This document shows, in pieces, positions 17,934-27,112 of a stretch of DNA of 39,470 nt. The number at the start of each line of letters is the position of its first letter. Position 1 is the first letter of the stretch. The notes under the pieces are model-generated. The model made no database searches. It was given only the letters and a program-made list of their open reading frames with translations, and was not told the DNA's origin. The stretch comes from Gammaproteobacteria bacterium. Lineage in GTDB: Bacteria > Pseudomonadota > Gammaproteobacteria > GRL18. The stretch spans positions 1 to 39,470 of the forward strand of contig WFNB01000073.1 of assembly GCA_015488755.1 (NCBI GenBank), written 5' to 3'. A program made the translations under genes and the position numbers.

Positions 17934-19892
17934 ATGGCTGACGATAAAGTATATCCAATCCCACAAGCAGTTGCTGATAATGCTTATATCAACGAAGACA
18001 AATACCAGACAATGTATGAACAGTCTATTAATGATCCGGATACATTTTGGGGCGACATGGCTGAGCAATTTCTCAGTTTTTCTAAGCCGTGGGATAAAGT
18101 CAGTAATTGGCATTATGCCGATGAACAAGGCAAACCGGATGTTGATATTCAATGGTTTAGTGGCGCTAAGCTGAATGTGACCTACAACTGCATCGACCGC
18201 CACTTAGAAACACGTGCCGATCAAACCGCCATTATTTGGGAAAGTGATGATCCCAATAAGTCCGATACCATCAGCTATCAACAACTGTCAGACAACGTCA
18301 ATCGTTTTGCCAATGTGTTAAAATCACGTGGGGTCAAAAAAGGCGACCGAGTGTGTATTTATATGCCCATGATACCAGAGGCAAGCTATGCGATGTTGGC
18401 TTGTGCTCGTATTGGTGCGGTACATTCTGTGGTCTTTGGCGGTTTCTCACCCGAAGCCATTAAAGACCGTATTTTAGACTCTGACTGCCAGATTGTGATC
18501 ACGGCCGATGAAGGCATCCGTGGTGGCAAATCTGTGCCTCTAAAGAAAAATGCGGATAAAGCTGTTGCCCATTGCCCCAATGTCCACACCGTATTGGTCA
18601 TTCAACACACCAAGGGTAGCGTTGACTGGAACGACAAGCACGATGTCTGGTATCACGAAGCGGCTGCCAAGGTTGATACTCAATGTGAGCCAGAAGAGAT
18701 GGACGCAGAAGATCCACTTTTCATCCTCTATACCTCAGGCTCCACCGGCAAACCTAAGGGTGTTTTACACACCACAGCTGGTTATTTGCTTTATGCAGCC
18801 GTCACCCATAAATACACCTTTGATTATAAAGACGGTGATATTTATTGGTGTACGGCCGATGTTGGCTGGATCACAGGGCATAGTTATATTGTTTACGGGC
18901 CACTAGCTAATGGTGCCACTACATTAATGTTTGAAGGCATCCCCAGTTATCCCGATGCCTCTCGTTTCTGGCAAGTAGTCGACAAACATAAGGTCAATAC
19001 CTTCTATACCGCACCAACTGCCATTAGAGCCTTAATGAGTGAAGGTGATGAGCCAGTGAAAAAAACCGACCGCAGTAGCTTACATCTACTCGGTTCTGTC
19101 GGAGAGCCTATTAACCCAGAAGCATGGGAGTGGTATTACAATGTGGTCGGTGATGCTAACTGCCCTATTGTTGATACTTGGTGGCAGACAGAAACCGGTG
19201 GCTTTATGATCACTCCCCTACCTGGTGCCGTTGCCCTAAAACCCGGCTCAGCTTCACGCCCCTTCTTTGGTGTTAAACCCAATTTAATGGACACTGATGG
19301 CAATATTATTGCTGATGGTCCTGCATCGGGTTCCCTAGTGATCAGTGCCAGTTGGCCTGGTCAAATGCGCACAATTTATGGCGATCATAAGCGCTTTATT
19401 GAAACCTATTTCTCAACTTACCCCGGTCACTATTTTACCAGTGATGGTGCTCGTCGTGATGAAGATGATTATTATTGGATCACCGGCCGAGTGGATGATG
19501 TTCTCAATGTTTCTGGTCACCGTCTGGGTACGGCAGAAATTGAAAGCGCATTGGTTCTACACAGCAGTGTTGCAGAAGCGGCTATTGTTGGCTACCCCCA
19601 TGACATCAAAGGACAAGGCATCTACGCCTATATTACCTTAGTCAAAGGTGTCGAAGCTACGGATGAGCTAAAAGCCGATATGGTCAAGCAGGTTCGTAAA
19701 GAAATTGGTCCTATTGCCACCTTAGACTTTGTTCAATGGGCACCGGGCTTACCTAAAACTCGTTCTGGTAAAATTATGCGCCGTATTTTACGCAAAATTG
19801 CCAGCAATGAGCTAGACAATATGGGCGATACCAGCACCTTGGCTGATCCTAGCGTAGTTGAGCAGCTTATTGAAAACCGAGAAAATAAATAA
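17934..19892 (+). CDS. acs: Acetyl-CoA synthetase (AMP-forming)
   Basis: Acs activates acetate to acetyl-AMP and then acetyl-CoA in the cytosol. The protein is 652 residues, the same as E. coli Acs. The adenylate-forming P-loop [11 protein letters not shown] is near 265, WWQTETGG near 415 and [13 protein letters not shown] near 530. The regulatory lysine that is acetylated in other species is K613 in [17 protein letters not shown] precedes the ATG. There is no actP or yjcH next door. A terminator follows at 19960. Confidence 0.97.
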   Translation: MADDKVYPIPQAVADNAYINEDKYQTMYEQSINDPDTFWGDMAEQFLSFSKPWDKVSNWHYADEQGKPDVDIQWFSGAKLNVTYNCIDRHLETRADQTAIIWESDDPNKSDTISYQQLSDNVNRFANVLKSRGVKKGDRVCIYMPMIPEASYAMLACARIGAVHSVVFGGFSPEAIKDRILDSDCQIVITADEGIRGGKSVPLKKNADKAVAHCPNVHTVLVIQHTKGSVDWNDKHDVWYHEAAAKVDTQCEPEEMDAEDPLFILYTSGSTGKPKGVLHTTAGYLLYAAVTHKYTFDYKDGDIYWCTADVGWITGHSYIVYGPLANGATTLMFEGIPSYPDASRFWQVVDKHKVNTFYTAPTAIRALMSEGDEPVKKTDRSSLHLLGSVGEPINPEAWEWYYNVVGDANCPIVDTWWQTETGGFMITPLPGAVALKPGSASRPFFGVKPNLMDTDGNIIADGPASGSLVISASWPGQMRTIYGDHKRFIETYFSTYPGHYFTSDGARRDEDDYYWITGRVDDVLNVSGHRLGTAEIESALVLHSSVAEAAIVGYPHDIKGQGIYAYITLVKGVEATDELKADMVKQVRKEIGPIATLDFVQWAPGLPKTRSGKIMRRILRKIASNELDNMGDTSTLADPSVVEQLIENRENK

Positions 19893-19959
19893 GCATAAGT
19901 TTCGTATTTAATTAACTCTTTTTAATTACTAAGCTTACTTATTAAATGCATCAAAACAT

Positions 19960-19995
19960 CTGGTCTAACACACCCGTTAGACTAGATATTTTATT
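19960..19995 (+). terminator. Rho-independent terminator after acs
   Basis: A 10-bp stem with one G-U pair (CTGGTCTAAC at 19960-19969, GTTAGACTAG at 19976-19985, loop ACACCC) is followed by ATATTTTATT. It lies 68 bp after the acs stop, just ahead of repeat element B copy 2. Confidence 0.75.
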
Positions 19996-19996
19996 G

Positions 19997-20187
19997 TACT
20001 GAATAAAGACTTAAGATAACTGATCTAGTAACGTATTGATTAGCCTGTATTTGTTACAGAAGTCGCCGTATATACATCCTTGTAGGCTTCACTTTGGCAT
20101 CCATGCCAAAGAGACTTCTTCCACAAACACAGGCTAATCAACACTCTGAATTTATTTTCAAGATCATCTTATCCCGAGTTCAGGTTA
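19997..20187. mobile_element. Palindromic MITE-like element type B, copy 2
   Basis: From 20033 to 20187 this is about 95% identical (I count 8 mismatches in 155) to the copy at 12175-12329, including the TAGCCTG/CAGGCTA stem and the TTTGGCAT/ATGCCAAA hairpin. The right end CAGGT at 20185 is intact. The left end, about 19997, has drifted and no clear target duplication is visible. The right end abuts the small gene at 20185 so that its stop codon TAA uses the element's last base. It fills most of the 292-bp gap after acs. Confidence 0.72.
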
Positions 20188-20436
20188 ATTAAGATCTAAA
20201 TCATCCATTCCGCTATCAATAGGTTCAATCGTATCGCTACTGACTGGTGTACTATCAGACATTGCATTATTAATAAGAGAACCTGCTACAGTCATTTCTA
20301 ACAAAGCCGAATCGTCCTCTTTCTTAGTTGCTTTATTGTTACGTTTATAGGACTTCCTTTTCTTTTTTCCTTCATTTTTAGAACCCAACATACCCAGCAC
20401 AAGAAAAAATATTATTAGCCATAGAAACCACGACAT
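20185..20436 (-). CDS. Small single-helix membrane protein with acidic tail
   Basis: The 83-residue product starts at MSWFLW (20436), chosen because AGGAG lies eight bases upstream; an in-frame GTG three codons earlier sits on the ribosome site itself. One membrane helix (about 2-18) is followed by a highly basic stretch (GKKKRKSYKRNNKATKKEDD) and then an acidic, Ser/Thr-rich tail ending in DDLDLN. I do not recognise the family. The stop codon is completed by a repeat element. Confidence 0.65.
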   Translation of the reverse strand: MSWFLWLIIFFLVLGMLGSKNEGKKKRKSYKRNNKATKKEDDSALLEMTVAGSLINNAMSDSTPVSSDTIEPIDSGMDDLDLN

Positions 20437-20613
20437 AATGAACACTCCTATTTTAATAACGATCTAATATCAAGATGATAGCTAACCCACTTTACAATAA
20501 AAACACGAAAACATCACTATTCACTTTACATCCATCTGTTTTAGGTCTAAAAATTGCATAACTTAAAACCAATACAGTAAGCCATTTTTAAACATTTTAT
20601 AAGCACTCTTATT

Positions 20614-20952
20614 ATGGAAAAAATCAGCCAACTCAGTACCGTTAAACTGGACATTCTCGTTGCCGAAGCCATTGGAGTGGATGTCTTTTATCCTGATAAT
20701 CACAATAAACTCAGCTACACACCAAGAGCAGGTCTGGCGCCAAGGGAATGGGCTCCTAGTCGTTTTTGGTCACAAGGTGGACCACTTATTGAGCAATATA
20801 AAATGGACTTAAATTGGGGATGGGAAGAAATGAGTGAATGGACAGCCTCCATAGAACCGGATATCAATGTTCAAGGAAGTACCCTACTTGAAGCCGCTAT
20901 GCGAGCCTTGGTGTGCTTGAAATTGCCTGACTTTATTGATAGCTCATCATAA
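20614..20952 (+). CDS. DUF2591-like (NinX-type) protein
   Basis: The 112-residue protein has the pattern of the phage-associated DUF2591 (NinX-like) family: an N-terminal LSTVKLDILVAEAIG, a middle PSRFWSQGGPLIEQYKM, and a C-terminal STLLEAAMRALVCLKLP. Its function is unknown. Such genes occur in lambdoid phages and as chromosomal singletons. No other phage gene is nearby. It converges on tag with only eight bases between the stops. Confidence 0.6.
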   Translation: MEKISQLSTVKLDILVAEAIGVDVFYPDNHNKLSYTPRAGLAPREWAPSRFWSQGGPLIEQYKMDLNWGWEEMSEWTASIEPDINVQGSTLLEAAMRALVCLKLPDFIDSSS

Positions 20953-20960
20953 AAATACCA

Positions 20961-21539
20961 TCATTCGTCAGCCAATGCCATGCATTCCTGATGACGAAAA
21001 CAGTCAATGGTATGGTCATTAACCATACCAACACCCTGCATATAAGCATAACAAATCGTGCTGCCAACAAACTTAAAGCCTTTTTTCTTCAAGGCATTAC
21101 TCATCTGATCCGATTCATGACTCGTTGCAGGTACGTCCGCAAGGCTTGCCCAATGATTTGTTTTTACTTTGCCGTCAACAAATTGCCAGATATAGTCTGC
21201 AAATGAGCCATATTGAGCTTGAACATCCAGAAACAAACGAGCATTAGTAATGGTTGAATTCACCTTAAGACGATTGCGAATAATCCCAGCATCCTGTAAC
21301 AGCAAAGCCACTTTTTGCTCATCATAGTCGGCGACTTTATGGGCATCAAAGCAGTCAAATACCTGTTGATAATGCGCCCTTTTCTTAAGTACAGTAAGCC
21401 AACTTAAGCCTGCCTGCGCACCTTCCAAGATCAGCATTTCAAATAAATGCTGATCATTTCTACTGGGCACACCCCATTGCGTGTCATGATAGTCCTGATA
21501 CAAGTCATCATTGGTACACCATTCACAGCGATGTTTCAT
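20961..21539 (-). CDS. tag: 3-methyladenine DNA glycosylase I
   Basis: Tag removes 3-methyladenine from alkylated DNA, the first step of base excision repair. The 192-residue protein (E. coli Tag has 187) keeps the four zinc ligands: C5, H18, H176 and C180. The catalytic-pocket segments CEWCTNDDLYQDYHDTQWGV and LEGAQAGLSWLTVL are present, as are KGFKFVGSTICYAYMQ and VNDH. It stands alone on the minus strand. Confidence 0.96.
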   Translation of the reverse strand: MKHRCEWCTNDDLYQDYHDTQWGVPSRNDQHLFEMLILEGAQAGLSWLTVLKKRAHYQQVFDCFDAHKVADYDEQKVALLLQDAGIIRNRLKVNSTITNARLFLDVQAQYGSFADYIWQFVDGKVKTNHWASLADVPATSHESDQMSNALKKKGFKFVGSTICYAYMQGVGMVNDHTIDCFRHQECMALADE

Positions 21540-21642
21540 AAATTATTAACCTGTATTATAAAATTGTGAGGATAAAGCTAAAGTTGATTGTCACATGGAC
21601 GCTAAAAGAGCAACCGAAGTTAATTATCGTAAAGGACTGGAC

Positions 21643-21822
21643 ATGGATATCTCTGGAGTACAAACAACTGCAATCGCTTCTAGCGTGGGTCAAAATGATG
21701 TTGCTGGTATTGCGGTGCTAAAAAAAGCAATGGATATTCAAGAACAAACGGCAATACAACTGATTGAATCCATTCCTAAGCTACCGGATAATGTTGGCAA
21801 TACTATCAACATTAAGGTCTGA
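21643..21822 (+). CDS. YjfB-family putative motility protein
   Basis: The 59-residue product begins MDISGVQTTA and matches the YjfB family layout: a short N-terminus, then VAGIAVLKKAMDIQEQTAIQ, then a C-terminal NVGNTINIKV. The start at 21643 is preferred because AAAGGAC precedes it and family members start MDIS; an in-frame ATG 16 codons earlier is unlikely. These small proteins are often found with or regulated like flagellar genes, though their role is unproven. No flagellar gene is in the window. Confidence 0.78.
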   Translation: MDISGVQTTAIASSVGQNDVAGIAVLKKAMDIQEQTAIQLIESIPKLPDNVGNTINIKV

Positions 21823-21868
21823 GCACAAAAACTCTAAGCATAAAAAGAAAGTATGCAAAAAATAATAG

Positions 21869-21902
21869 CATCCAGTAAACCATCTCAGGTATATACTGGA
21901 TG
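21869..21902. terminator. Bidirectional terminator between yjfB-like gene and sulP
   Basis: A 9-bp perfect stem (CATCCAGTA at 21869-21877, TACTGGATG at 21894-21902) lies between the two convergent genes. On the minus strand it is followed by CTATTATTTTTTGC, a fair U-tract for the transporter transcript. On the plus strand TTTCC follows. Confidence 0.7.
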
Positions 21903-21921
21903 TTTCCAGCCTTAAGCATTC

Positions 21922-23478
21922 CTAAGCTAAGTCATCATCGGCAACAAAGTAAGTCGGATCTTCAATGACATTCACCTCACATAAGCCCCCTGCTTTTCTC
22001 AATAACTGTCGACATTCTGGACTGACATGCCTAAGGTGCAAACGTTTATCGGCACTGAGATAGCGCTCGGCTAAGGTATCAATAGCCTCAATGGCTGAGT
22101 GATCGGAGACACGAGAATATTTGAATTCAACCACCACATCATCTGGATCATTTTTGGGCTCAAACAACTCTTGAAAATTATGTACCGAACCAAAAAATAA
22201 TGGCCCATGCAATTCATACACTTTTGAATCCTCATTATCACGGGTAATGTGAACTGTAATATGCTTAGCATGATTCCAAGCAAAGACCAAGGCGGCAATA
22301 ATAACACCAATCAGCACGGCAATAGCCAGATTATCTGTAATCACCGTAATGGCTGATACAGAAATTAAAATAAAGGCATCTGATTTTGGAATTTTGCCTA
22401 AAATACGAAAGCTTGACCATTCAAAGGTACCAACCACCACCATAAACATTACCCCAACCAAGGCTGCTAAGGGGATTTTTGCAATCAACTCTGAGGCAAA
22501 CATAATGAAGCTTAGGAGAAACAGCGCAGCAGCAATACCTGAAATCCGACCGCGACCACCAGAATTGACATTAATCATTGACTGACCAATCATGGCACAA
22601 CCACCCATACTACCAAAAAAACCACTGGTGATATTGGCAATACCCTGACCAACACATTCTTTATTACCTTGACCACGAGTTTCTGTCATTTCATCAATAA
22701 CAGTTAAGGTTAATAGCGACTCTGTTAAACCAATGGCCGCAAAGGCCAGTGAATAAGGTAGAATAATAATGAGTGTTTCCCAAACATCACCCATAGATGA
22801 CATGGGGATCACAGGCAGATGAAATTCAGGAAAACCACCCGCAATAGAAGCAATATCACCCACTGTGCGAGCTGGTAGGTCAAAGGCAATTACCAAAGTT
22901 GAGACCACTAAAATACCCGCTAACGGTGCAGGAATTGCCTTGGTGTATTTGGGTAAGAAATGGATAATCAGCATGGTTAATGCAATCAAGGCAAGCATTG
23001 TCCACAGTAAACTGCCTTGCATCCAAACCAGAGTACCCGCATTTTGCGGATCAGGAATTTTAAACTGACCAATTTGTGCCAAGAAGATCACAATAGCCAA
23101 ACCATTGACAAAGCCCAACATCACTGGATGGGGCACTAGCCGAATAAACTTACCTAAACGCAAGACACCAAAGACAATTTGAATTAGGCCCATAAGAATG
23201 ACCGCAGCAAAAAGATATTCAACCCCATGAATCACGACCAGCCCCGTCATAATAACCGCTAGAGCACCCGTCGCCCCCGAAATCATCCCCGGACGGCCAC
23301 CAATTATTGCGGTAATCAAACCCACTATAAAGGCCGCATAAAGCCCCACCAAAGGGTCTACCTGAGCAACAAAAGCAAAGGCAATCGCTTCAGGAACCAG
23401 TGCCAGAGCAACCGTTAGACCTGATAAAATCTCAGTTTTAACATTACAAGGTTGCCCTTTTGCGCATAGATCAATCAT
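21922..23478 (-). CDS. SulP family anion transporter with STAS domain
   Basis: SulP proteins move sulfate, bicarbonate or other anions across the inner membrane. The 518-residue product opens with the SulP signature ILSGLTVALALVPEAIAFAF and GLYAAFIVGLITAIIGG. It has about 12 to 14 membrane segments and a C-terminal cytosolic STAS domain (about 415-500). The start at 23478 (MIDLCAKG) is preferred over a TTG 11 codons upstream because CTGGATT precedes it. The substrate cannot be assigned; a short STAS and sequence style like BicA-type bicarbonate/sodium carriers are suggestive only. It stands alone. Confidence 0.9.
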   Translation of the reverse strand: MIDLCAKGQPCNVKTEILSGLTVALALVPEAIAFAFVAQVDPLVGLYAAFIVGLITAIIGGRPGMISGATGALAVIMTGLVVIHGVEYLFAAVILMGLIQIVFGVLRLGKFIRLVPHPVMLGFVNGLAIVIFLAQIGQFKIPDPQNAGTLVWMQGSLLWTMLALIALTMLIIHFLPKYTKAIPAPLAGILVVSTLVIAFDLPARTVGDIASIAGGFPEFHLPVIPMSSMGDVWETLIIILPYSLAFAAIGLTESLLTLTVIDEMTETRGQGNKECVGQGIANITSGFFGSMGGCAMIGQSMINVNSGGRGRISGIAAALFLLSFIMFASELIAKIPLAALVGVMFMVVVGTFEWSSFRILGKIPKSDAFILISVSAITVITDNLAIAVLIGVIIAALVFAWNHAKHITVHITRDNEDSKVYELHGPLFFGSVHNFQELFEPKNDPDDVVVEFKYSRVSDHSAIEAIDTLAERYLSADKRLHLRHVSPECRQLLRKAGGLCEVNVIEDPTYFVADDDLA

Positions 23479-23703
23479 AGAAAATCCAGAGAAGTAAGAG
23501 TGTGTATACAAGAATATGAAAGGTATTCCAGCTCAAGCAATGATAGAGGCTATTAGGATACCAAAAGAGGTGGCGCATTATATAGAAATCAGAGCGAATA
23601 TTCCAGCATTATAAAATACTAATTTTATTAACATCTACCACTCAAGTAGCGTATAAGTTAAATTGTGACAATGTAAAAACAAGCGTCCAATCACATTATT
23701 TCT

Positions 23704-24851
23704 TTAGCTTAGTTGCATTTGTGTCAGCCTAATCCAATAACTCACACCCAACACCAGCACATTATCATTAAAATCATAATAGGGGTTATGTAATGATGCA
23801 CTCTCACCATTGCCTATTGAAATATAGCACCCTTTGGTTTCATTTAATAAAAAAGAAAAGTCTTCTGAGCCCATACTAGGGGGGCAATTAGCAATAATAT
23901 TATCACTACCAACCAAATCCATTGCAGCCAACATAGCCTGTTGTGTTTCTTGTTCTGAATTAATGGTTGAGGGGTAGCGTTTTTGGTAATCAATAATGAC
24001 TGTTGCACCGTAGGCTGCACAAATTGAGTGGCTCATCTGAGTCAATTGTTTAATAATATTATCTTGCACAAGGGGATTTAATGTTCTAACCGTGCCCGAT
24101 AAATGTGCTTTTTCAGGAATGACATTGTAGCTATCCCCAGCATGAATACGGGTCACAGAAATAACAACAGCCTCTTGAGGATTTTGCTGACGACTGCTAA
24201 TAGTCTGTATAGCACTCACAAGTTGGGCGGCAATAACAATTGGGTCAATGGTATGATGGGGTGCAGCTGCATGCCCGCCCTTTCCTTTTATAGTAATTTC
24301 AAAAACATCATAGGCGGCCATCACCGCCCCACTGCGAATAGCAAATTGTCCTAAGGCTAAACCCGGCCAGTTATGCATGCCATAGATTGCATCAATGGGA
24401 TATTTTTTAAAAAAACCTTCTTCTACCAGCTTTCGCCCTCCTCCCTCATTCTCTTCTGCAGGTTGAAAAACAAAATAGACGATGCCATTAAAATTTGGGT
24501 GCTCTGATAAATATTGGGCTGCACCCAATAGCATCGTAGTATGACCATCATGGCCGCAGGCATGCATCATACCTTTTGTTTTTGAACGATAGTCAAGCTG
24601 TGTTTTTTCTTCAATGGGCAAAGCATCTAAATCTGCTCTTAGAGCAATGGTTTTATTAGCATCTCCCGCACGAATAGATGCAATAACAGCCGTACCAGCC
24701 ATTCTGGGGTACACCTTGACACCAAAACTCTTTAATTTCTGTTCAACATAGTTTGATGTTCATTAAAAGCAATCTCTGGTATCTGGTGCAATTCATGCCG
24801 CCACTGGGTTAATTGGGCTTGCCTTTTTGCAATTTCGGTAAGTAATATCAT
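23704..24851 (-). pseudogene. M20D amidohydrolase (HipO/IAA-amino acid hydrolase-like), frameshifted
   Basis: The gene begins at ATG 24851 with a strong GGAGGG site and encodes a typical M20D N-terminus (WRHELHQIPEIAFNEHQT). It then hits TAA at 24732-24734. The rest (ending at 23704) is in another frame, from about 24762 on (TSNYVEQKLKSFGVKVY...). It keeps all metal-binding motifs: ACGHDGHTT, PAEENEGGGR, GMHNWP and MGSEDFSF. Such enzymes cut N-acyl amino acids. The shift lies in GAACATCAAACTATG near 24751-24761. Adding a second CATCAAA would restore EHQTSNYV, which aligns with family spacing. It is either a recent 7-bp deletion or a sequence error. The ribosome could also restart at GTG 24714, but that product lacks the N-terminus. 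It follows two membrane genes, eight bases from the nearer one. Confidence 0.85.
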
Positions 24852-24859
24852 TTACCCTC

Positions 24860-25234
24860 CTATTCTTTACTGCTGTGCATTTGTGACACTCTGGATAAGC
24901 CCCATAGACCAATTGAAACACCAAACATAAACAATACCCATAAAATCATACTATCGTTACTCTCTACAATCATAAATTTATCCAGAAAAATAGCAATGGC
25001 GGCGATAAGACCCAGTAATACTTGAAAACCTGAGGCAAATTGAATCATCCATTGTTGCCTCTTAAATGTTGATATTTTACTCATTAGGCCAATACTGCCT
25101 AAAAAACCAATCATATAGAGTAACCAAAAGGCAACATTGGAACCTTTTATTACCAATCCAAAGCTAATAAACAGCAGTGAAATACCACTAGCCATAGACA
25201 GCAATAATAAGAACAATGCAAAAAAATGAAACAT
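24860..25234 (-). CDS. Four-helix membrane protein, function unknown
   Basis: The 124-residue protein has four predicted membrane helices (about 5-26, 32-50, 61-80 and 92-113) joined by short basic loops. I do not recognise it. GGGGA lies about nine bases before the ATG. It is the middle gene of an apparent operon: 13 bases after the upstream gene, eight before the amidohydrolase start. Confidence 0.7.
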   Translation of the reverse strand: MFHFFALFLLLLSMASGISLLFISFGLVIKGSNVAFWLLYMIGFLGSIGLMSKISTFKRQQWMIQFASGFQVLLGLIAAIAIFLDKFMIVESNDSMILWVLFMFGVSIGLWGLSRVSQMHSSKE

Positions 25235-25247
25235 AATGGATAATCCC

Positions 25248-25703
25248 CTATCTTTTTACTGCTTTATGTTGTTTGATTTTCAAGTTAACCAGTATTTTTA
25301 CTTTTTCAAAGCTGTTAGCATCAAGTTCTTGTAAATCAATGAGTACTAAATCACTTGCTTGATGAGCCTTATGTTCAATAATAATATGTTGCTTATCGTT
25401 ATAATAGACCTTATTAATCTCTGACCATTTTATTTGCTCGTTAAAATGCTGAATATTGAATAGGGTAATTTTGTCCTTATCCATCACGATTTTATAAACA
25501 TACAGGTTAATACCACCCATTAAAAAAATAAAACTAACCGTAAACAGCACTCCCGGCCAAAAGCTATAGCGATACTGTTTGTATAATCGGGTACGCCATT
25601 GCTTACTCAGAATAAAGAGTATTAAGCCAGAAAAGAGTAATAACAACATCCATAGTGGTGCATAGCTAATAACAAATTTATCAGCATAAATTGAGAGTTC
25701 CAT
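25248..25703 (-). CDS. Two-helix membrane protein with PH-like C-terminal domain
   Basis: The 151-residue protein has two membrane helices (about 14-33 and 48-69) and a soluble C-terminal part of beta-rich pattern (VMDKDKITLFNIQHFNEQIK, then WSEINKVYYNDKQHIIIEH). That resembles small bacterial PH-type domains, but this is a guess from pattern, not a match. The ATG has CGGAA upstream. It is the first gene of the set leading to the broken amidohydrolase. Confidence 0.65.
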   Translation of the reverse strand: MELSIYADKFVISYAPLWMLLLLFSGLILFILSKQWRTRLYKQYRYSFWPGVLFTVSFIFLMGGINLYVYKIVMDKDKITLFNIQHFNEQIKWSEINKVYYNDKQHIIIEHKAHQASDLVLIDLQELDANSFEKVKILVNLKIKQHKAVKR

Positions 25704-25860
25704 TATATTCCGCTATTTATTTGGCTATAGATAAAATATAAAATTAGAATAACATGCTTAAATAAAGAAATTTACTCCTTTTTAGGCTATTTATTCCTGA
25801 CATTATGTTCTAAACTCCACTACTTAAGTCTTTTTCACTTTTTAACTTAGGAAAACACAC

Positions 25861-26280
25861 GTGCTTGATTTTATCTTCTTCCATGAAACCCCCATGAAAA
25901 AATTTCAAACCTATCTTGAGTCTGAAAATATCCCTTATAAAAACGACACCGAGTTTCAAGCATCTGTTGAAGAAACAGGCTTTACCATTAGCATCGGTGA
26001 TGACTATGAGCTGGATATTGTAGAAAAAATTGAAGATTATTATGATGAAATGATGGAGCTAAATGCGGAACTTATTGCTGATGAAGAAGACGAAAATGCC
26101 ATTCAAACAGCGGGGATCACAGTCAACTTATCAGACGGCACAACGGTGATGGCAGATGTTGACCCTAATTTAATTTATAAATTATCCGAAGCATTGACCC
26201 CAAAAGAGATATTGGAACTGGTCAATGCCATTGCCAGCGCTGTTGAAAAGCCCGATCAACGCCCGTTATGTAAAAGATAG
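25861..26280 (+). CDS. Acidic conserved hypothetical protein
   Basis: The 139-residue soluble protein is strongly acidic (for example ELIADEEDENAIQTAG) and ends DQRPLCKR. It starts MLDFIFFHETP. I recall unnamed proteobacterial proteins with this start and ending but know no function. The middle resembles a duplicated half-domain: a ligand-like segment FTISIGDDYELDIVEKIEDY and a later ITVNLSDGTTVMADVD. The GTG start has TAGGAAA about ten bases upstream. Confidence 0.72.
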   Translation: MLDFIFFHETPMKKFQTYLESENIPYKNDTEFQASVEETGFTISIGDDYELDIVEKIEDYYDEMMELNAELIADEEDENAIQTAGITVNLSDGTTVMADVDPNLIYKLSEALTPKEILELVNAIASAVEKPDQRPLCKR

Positions 26281-26324
26281 TTGCTGCAAACCCGTTCATT
26301 ACAGGTAATAAACGGGTACACAAG

Positions 26325-26924
26325 TTAATCATTAATGGTCTTAAAAAGCGCCTTTTGTTTATCAATTAATATCTTTGATGACAGGGTAAATGCTGTTTGT
26401 AAAACAAAAAGATTGACCATTTCTTGATCATTTTTATTAAACACACGCATTGAGTTATCAGGATCTTTAGCATTAATTAACTGAATCACCCCGATAATTT
26501 TCTTAGCAAAATCAAAAATAGGCACGGTTAATAGTGAATAAGTACGATAACCGGTGCTTTCATCAAACTTACGAACACCTGACAAGTTATAGTCTTGCTC
26601 ATCATACGCATTATCAATAAAGATGCTTTGCTCCGTCAAGACACAATTAACAACCACCATAGAAGAGTTTTCTTCTTTATTTTCTAAATAAATAGGAATA
26701 TCAGGAAAGCTCATATCAGGTGCTTGTTTTTTAATCTCTAATGAGCGGTTAAGTACCACTTCAAATTTAAGAAACTTGTCATCTGAAATAGAATACAATG
26801 TGCCTGCATCCGCATTAGTCAGATCCATCGCGCCTTCTACAACAATTGCCAACTGATTTTGTAAGTTAGTTTCTCTAGAGAGTTTTCGAGAGATTTCATT
26901 AAATACTTCTGTGCTATTGGACAT
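26325..26924 (-). CDS. Stand-alone GAF domain protein
   Basis: The 199-residue product is a single GAF domain (about 20-185) with little else: NLQNQLAIVVEGAMDLTNAD, AGTLYSI, then LTVPIFDFAKKIIGVIQLIN. Its likely role is sensing a small molecule or cyclic nucleotide and passing the signal to a separate protein. The start at 26924 (MSNSTEVF) has GGATGG six bases upstream and is preferred to an ATG 21 codons earlier. It has no catalytic or DNA-binding domain, and no partner is evident nearby. Confidence 0.78.
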   Translation of the reverse strand: MSNSTEVFNEISRKLSRETNLQNQLAIVVEGAMDLTNADAGTLYSISDDKFLKFEVVLNRSLEIKKQAPDMSFPDIPIYLENKEENSSMVVVNCVLTEQSIFIDNAYDEQDYNLSGVRKFDESTGYRTYSLLTVPIFDFAKKIIGVIQLINAKDPDNSMRVFNKNDQEMVNLFVLQTAFTLSSKILIDKQKALFKTIND

Positions 26925-27112
26925 TTTTTGCCATCCATACTTGATAAAATTAATTACGCCCTTACGTAGAGTATAACAGATGCTCAATGAGGTTTGTTAT
27001 AAGAAATTGATCGGATTGTCAAAATCGATCACTGAACCGTCATTCTCTATCAGCAAGATGAATACAGAATGATCATAAATTTAAAATATTGCTTAATTGA
27101 AAGGATATTACC

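Noticed and set aside
24732-24770. Programmed ribosomal frameshift in the amidohydrolase.
   Set aside because: There is no slippery heptamer or downstream structure, and a lost 7-bp unit explains the break better.
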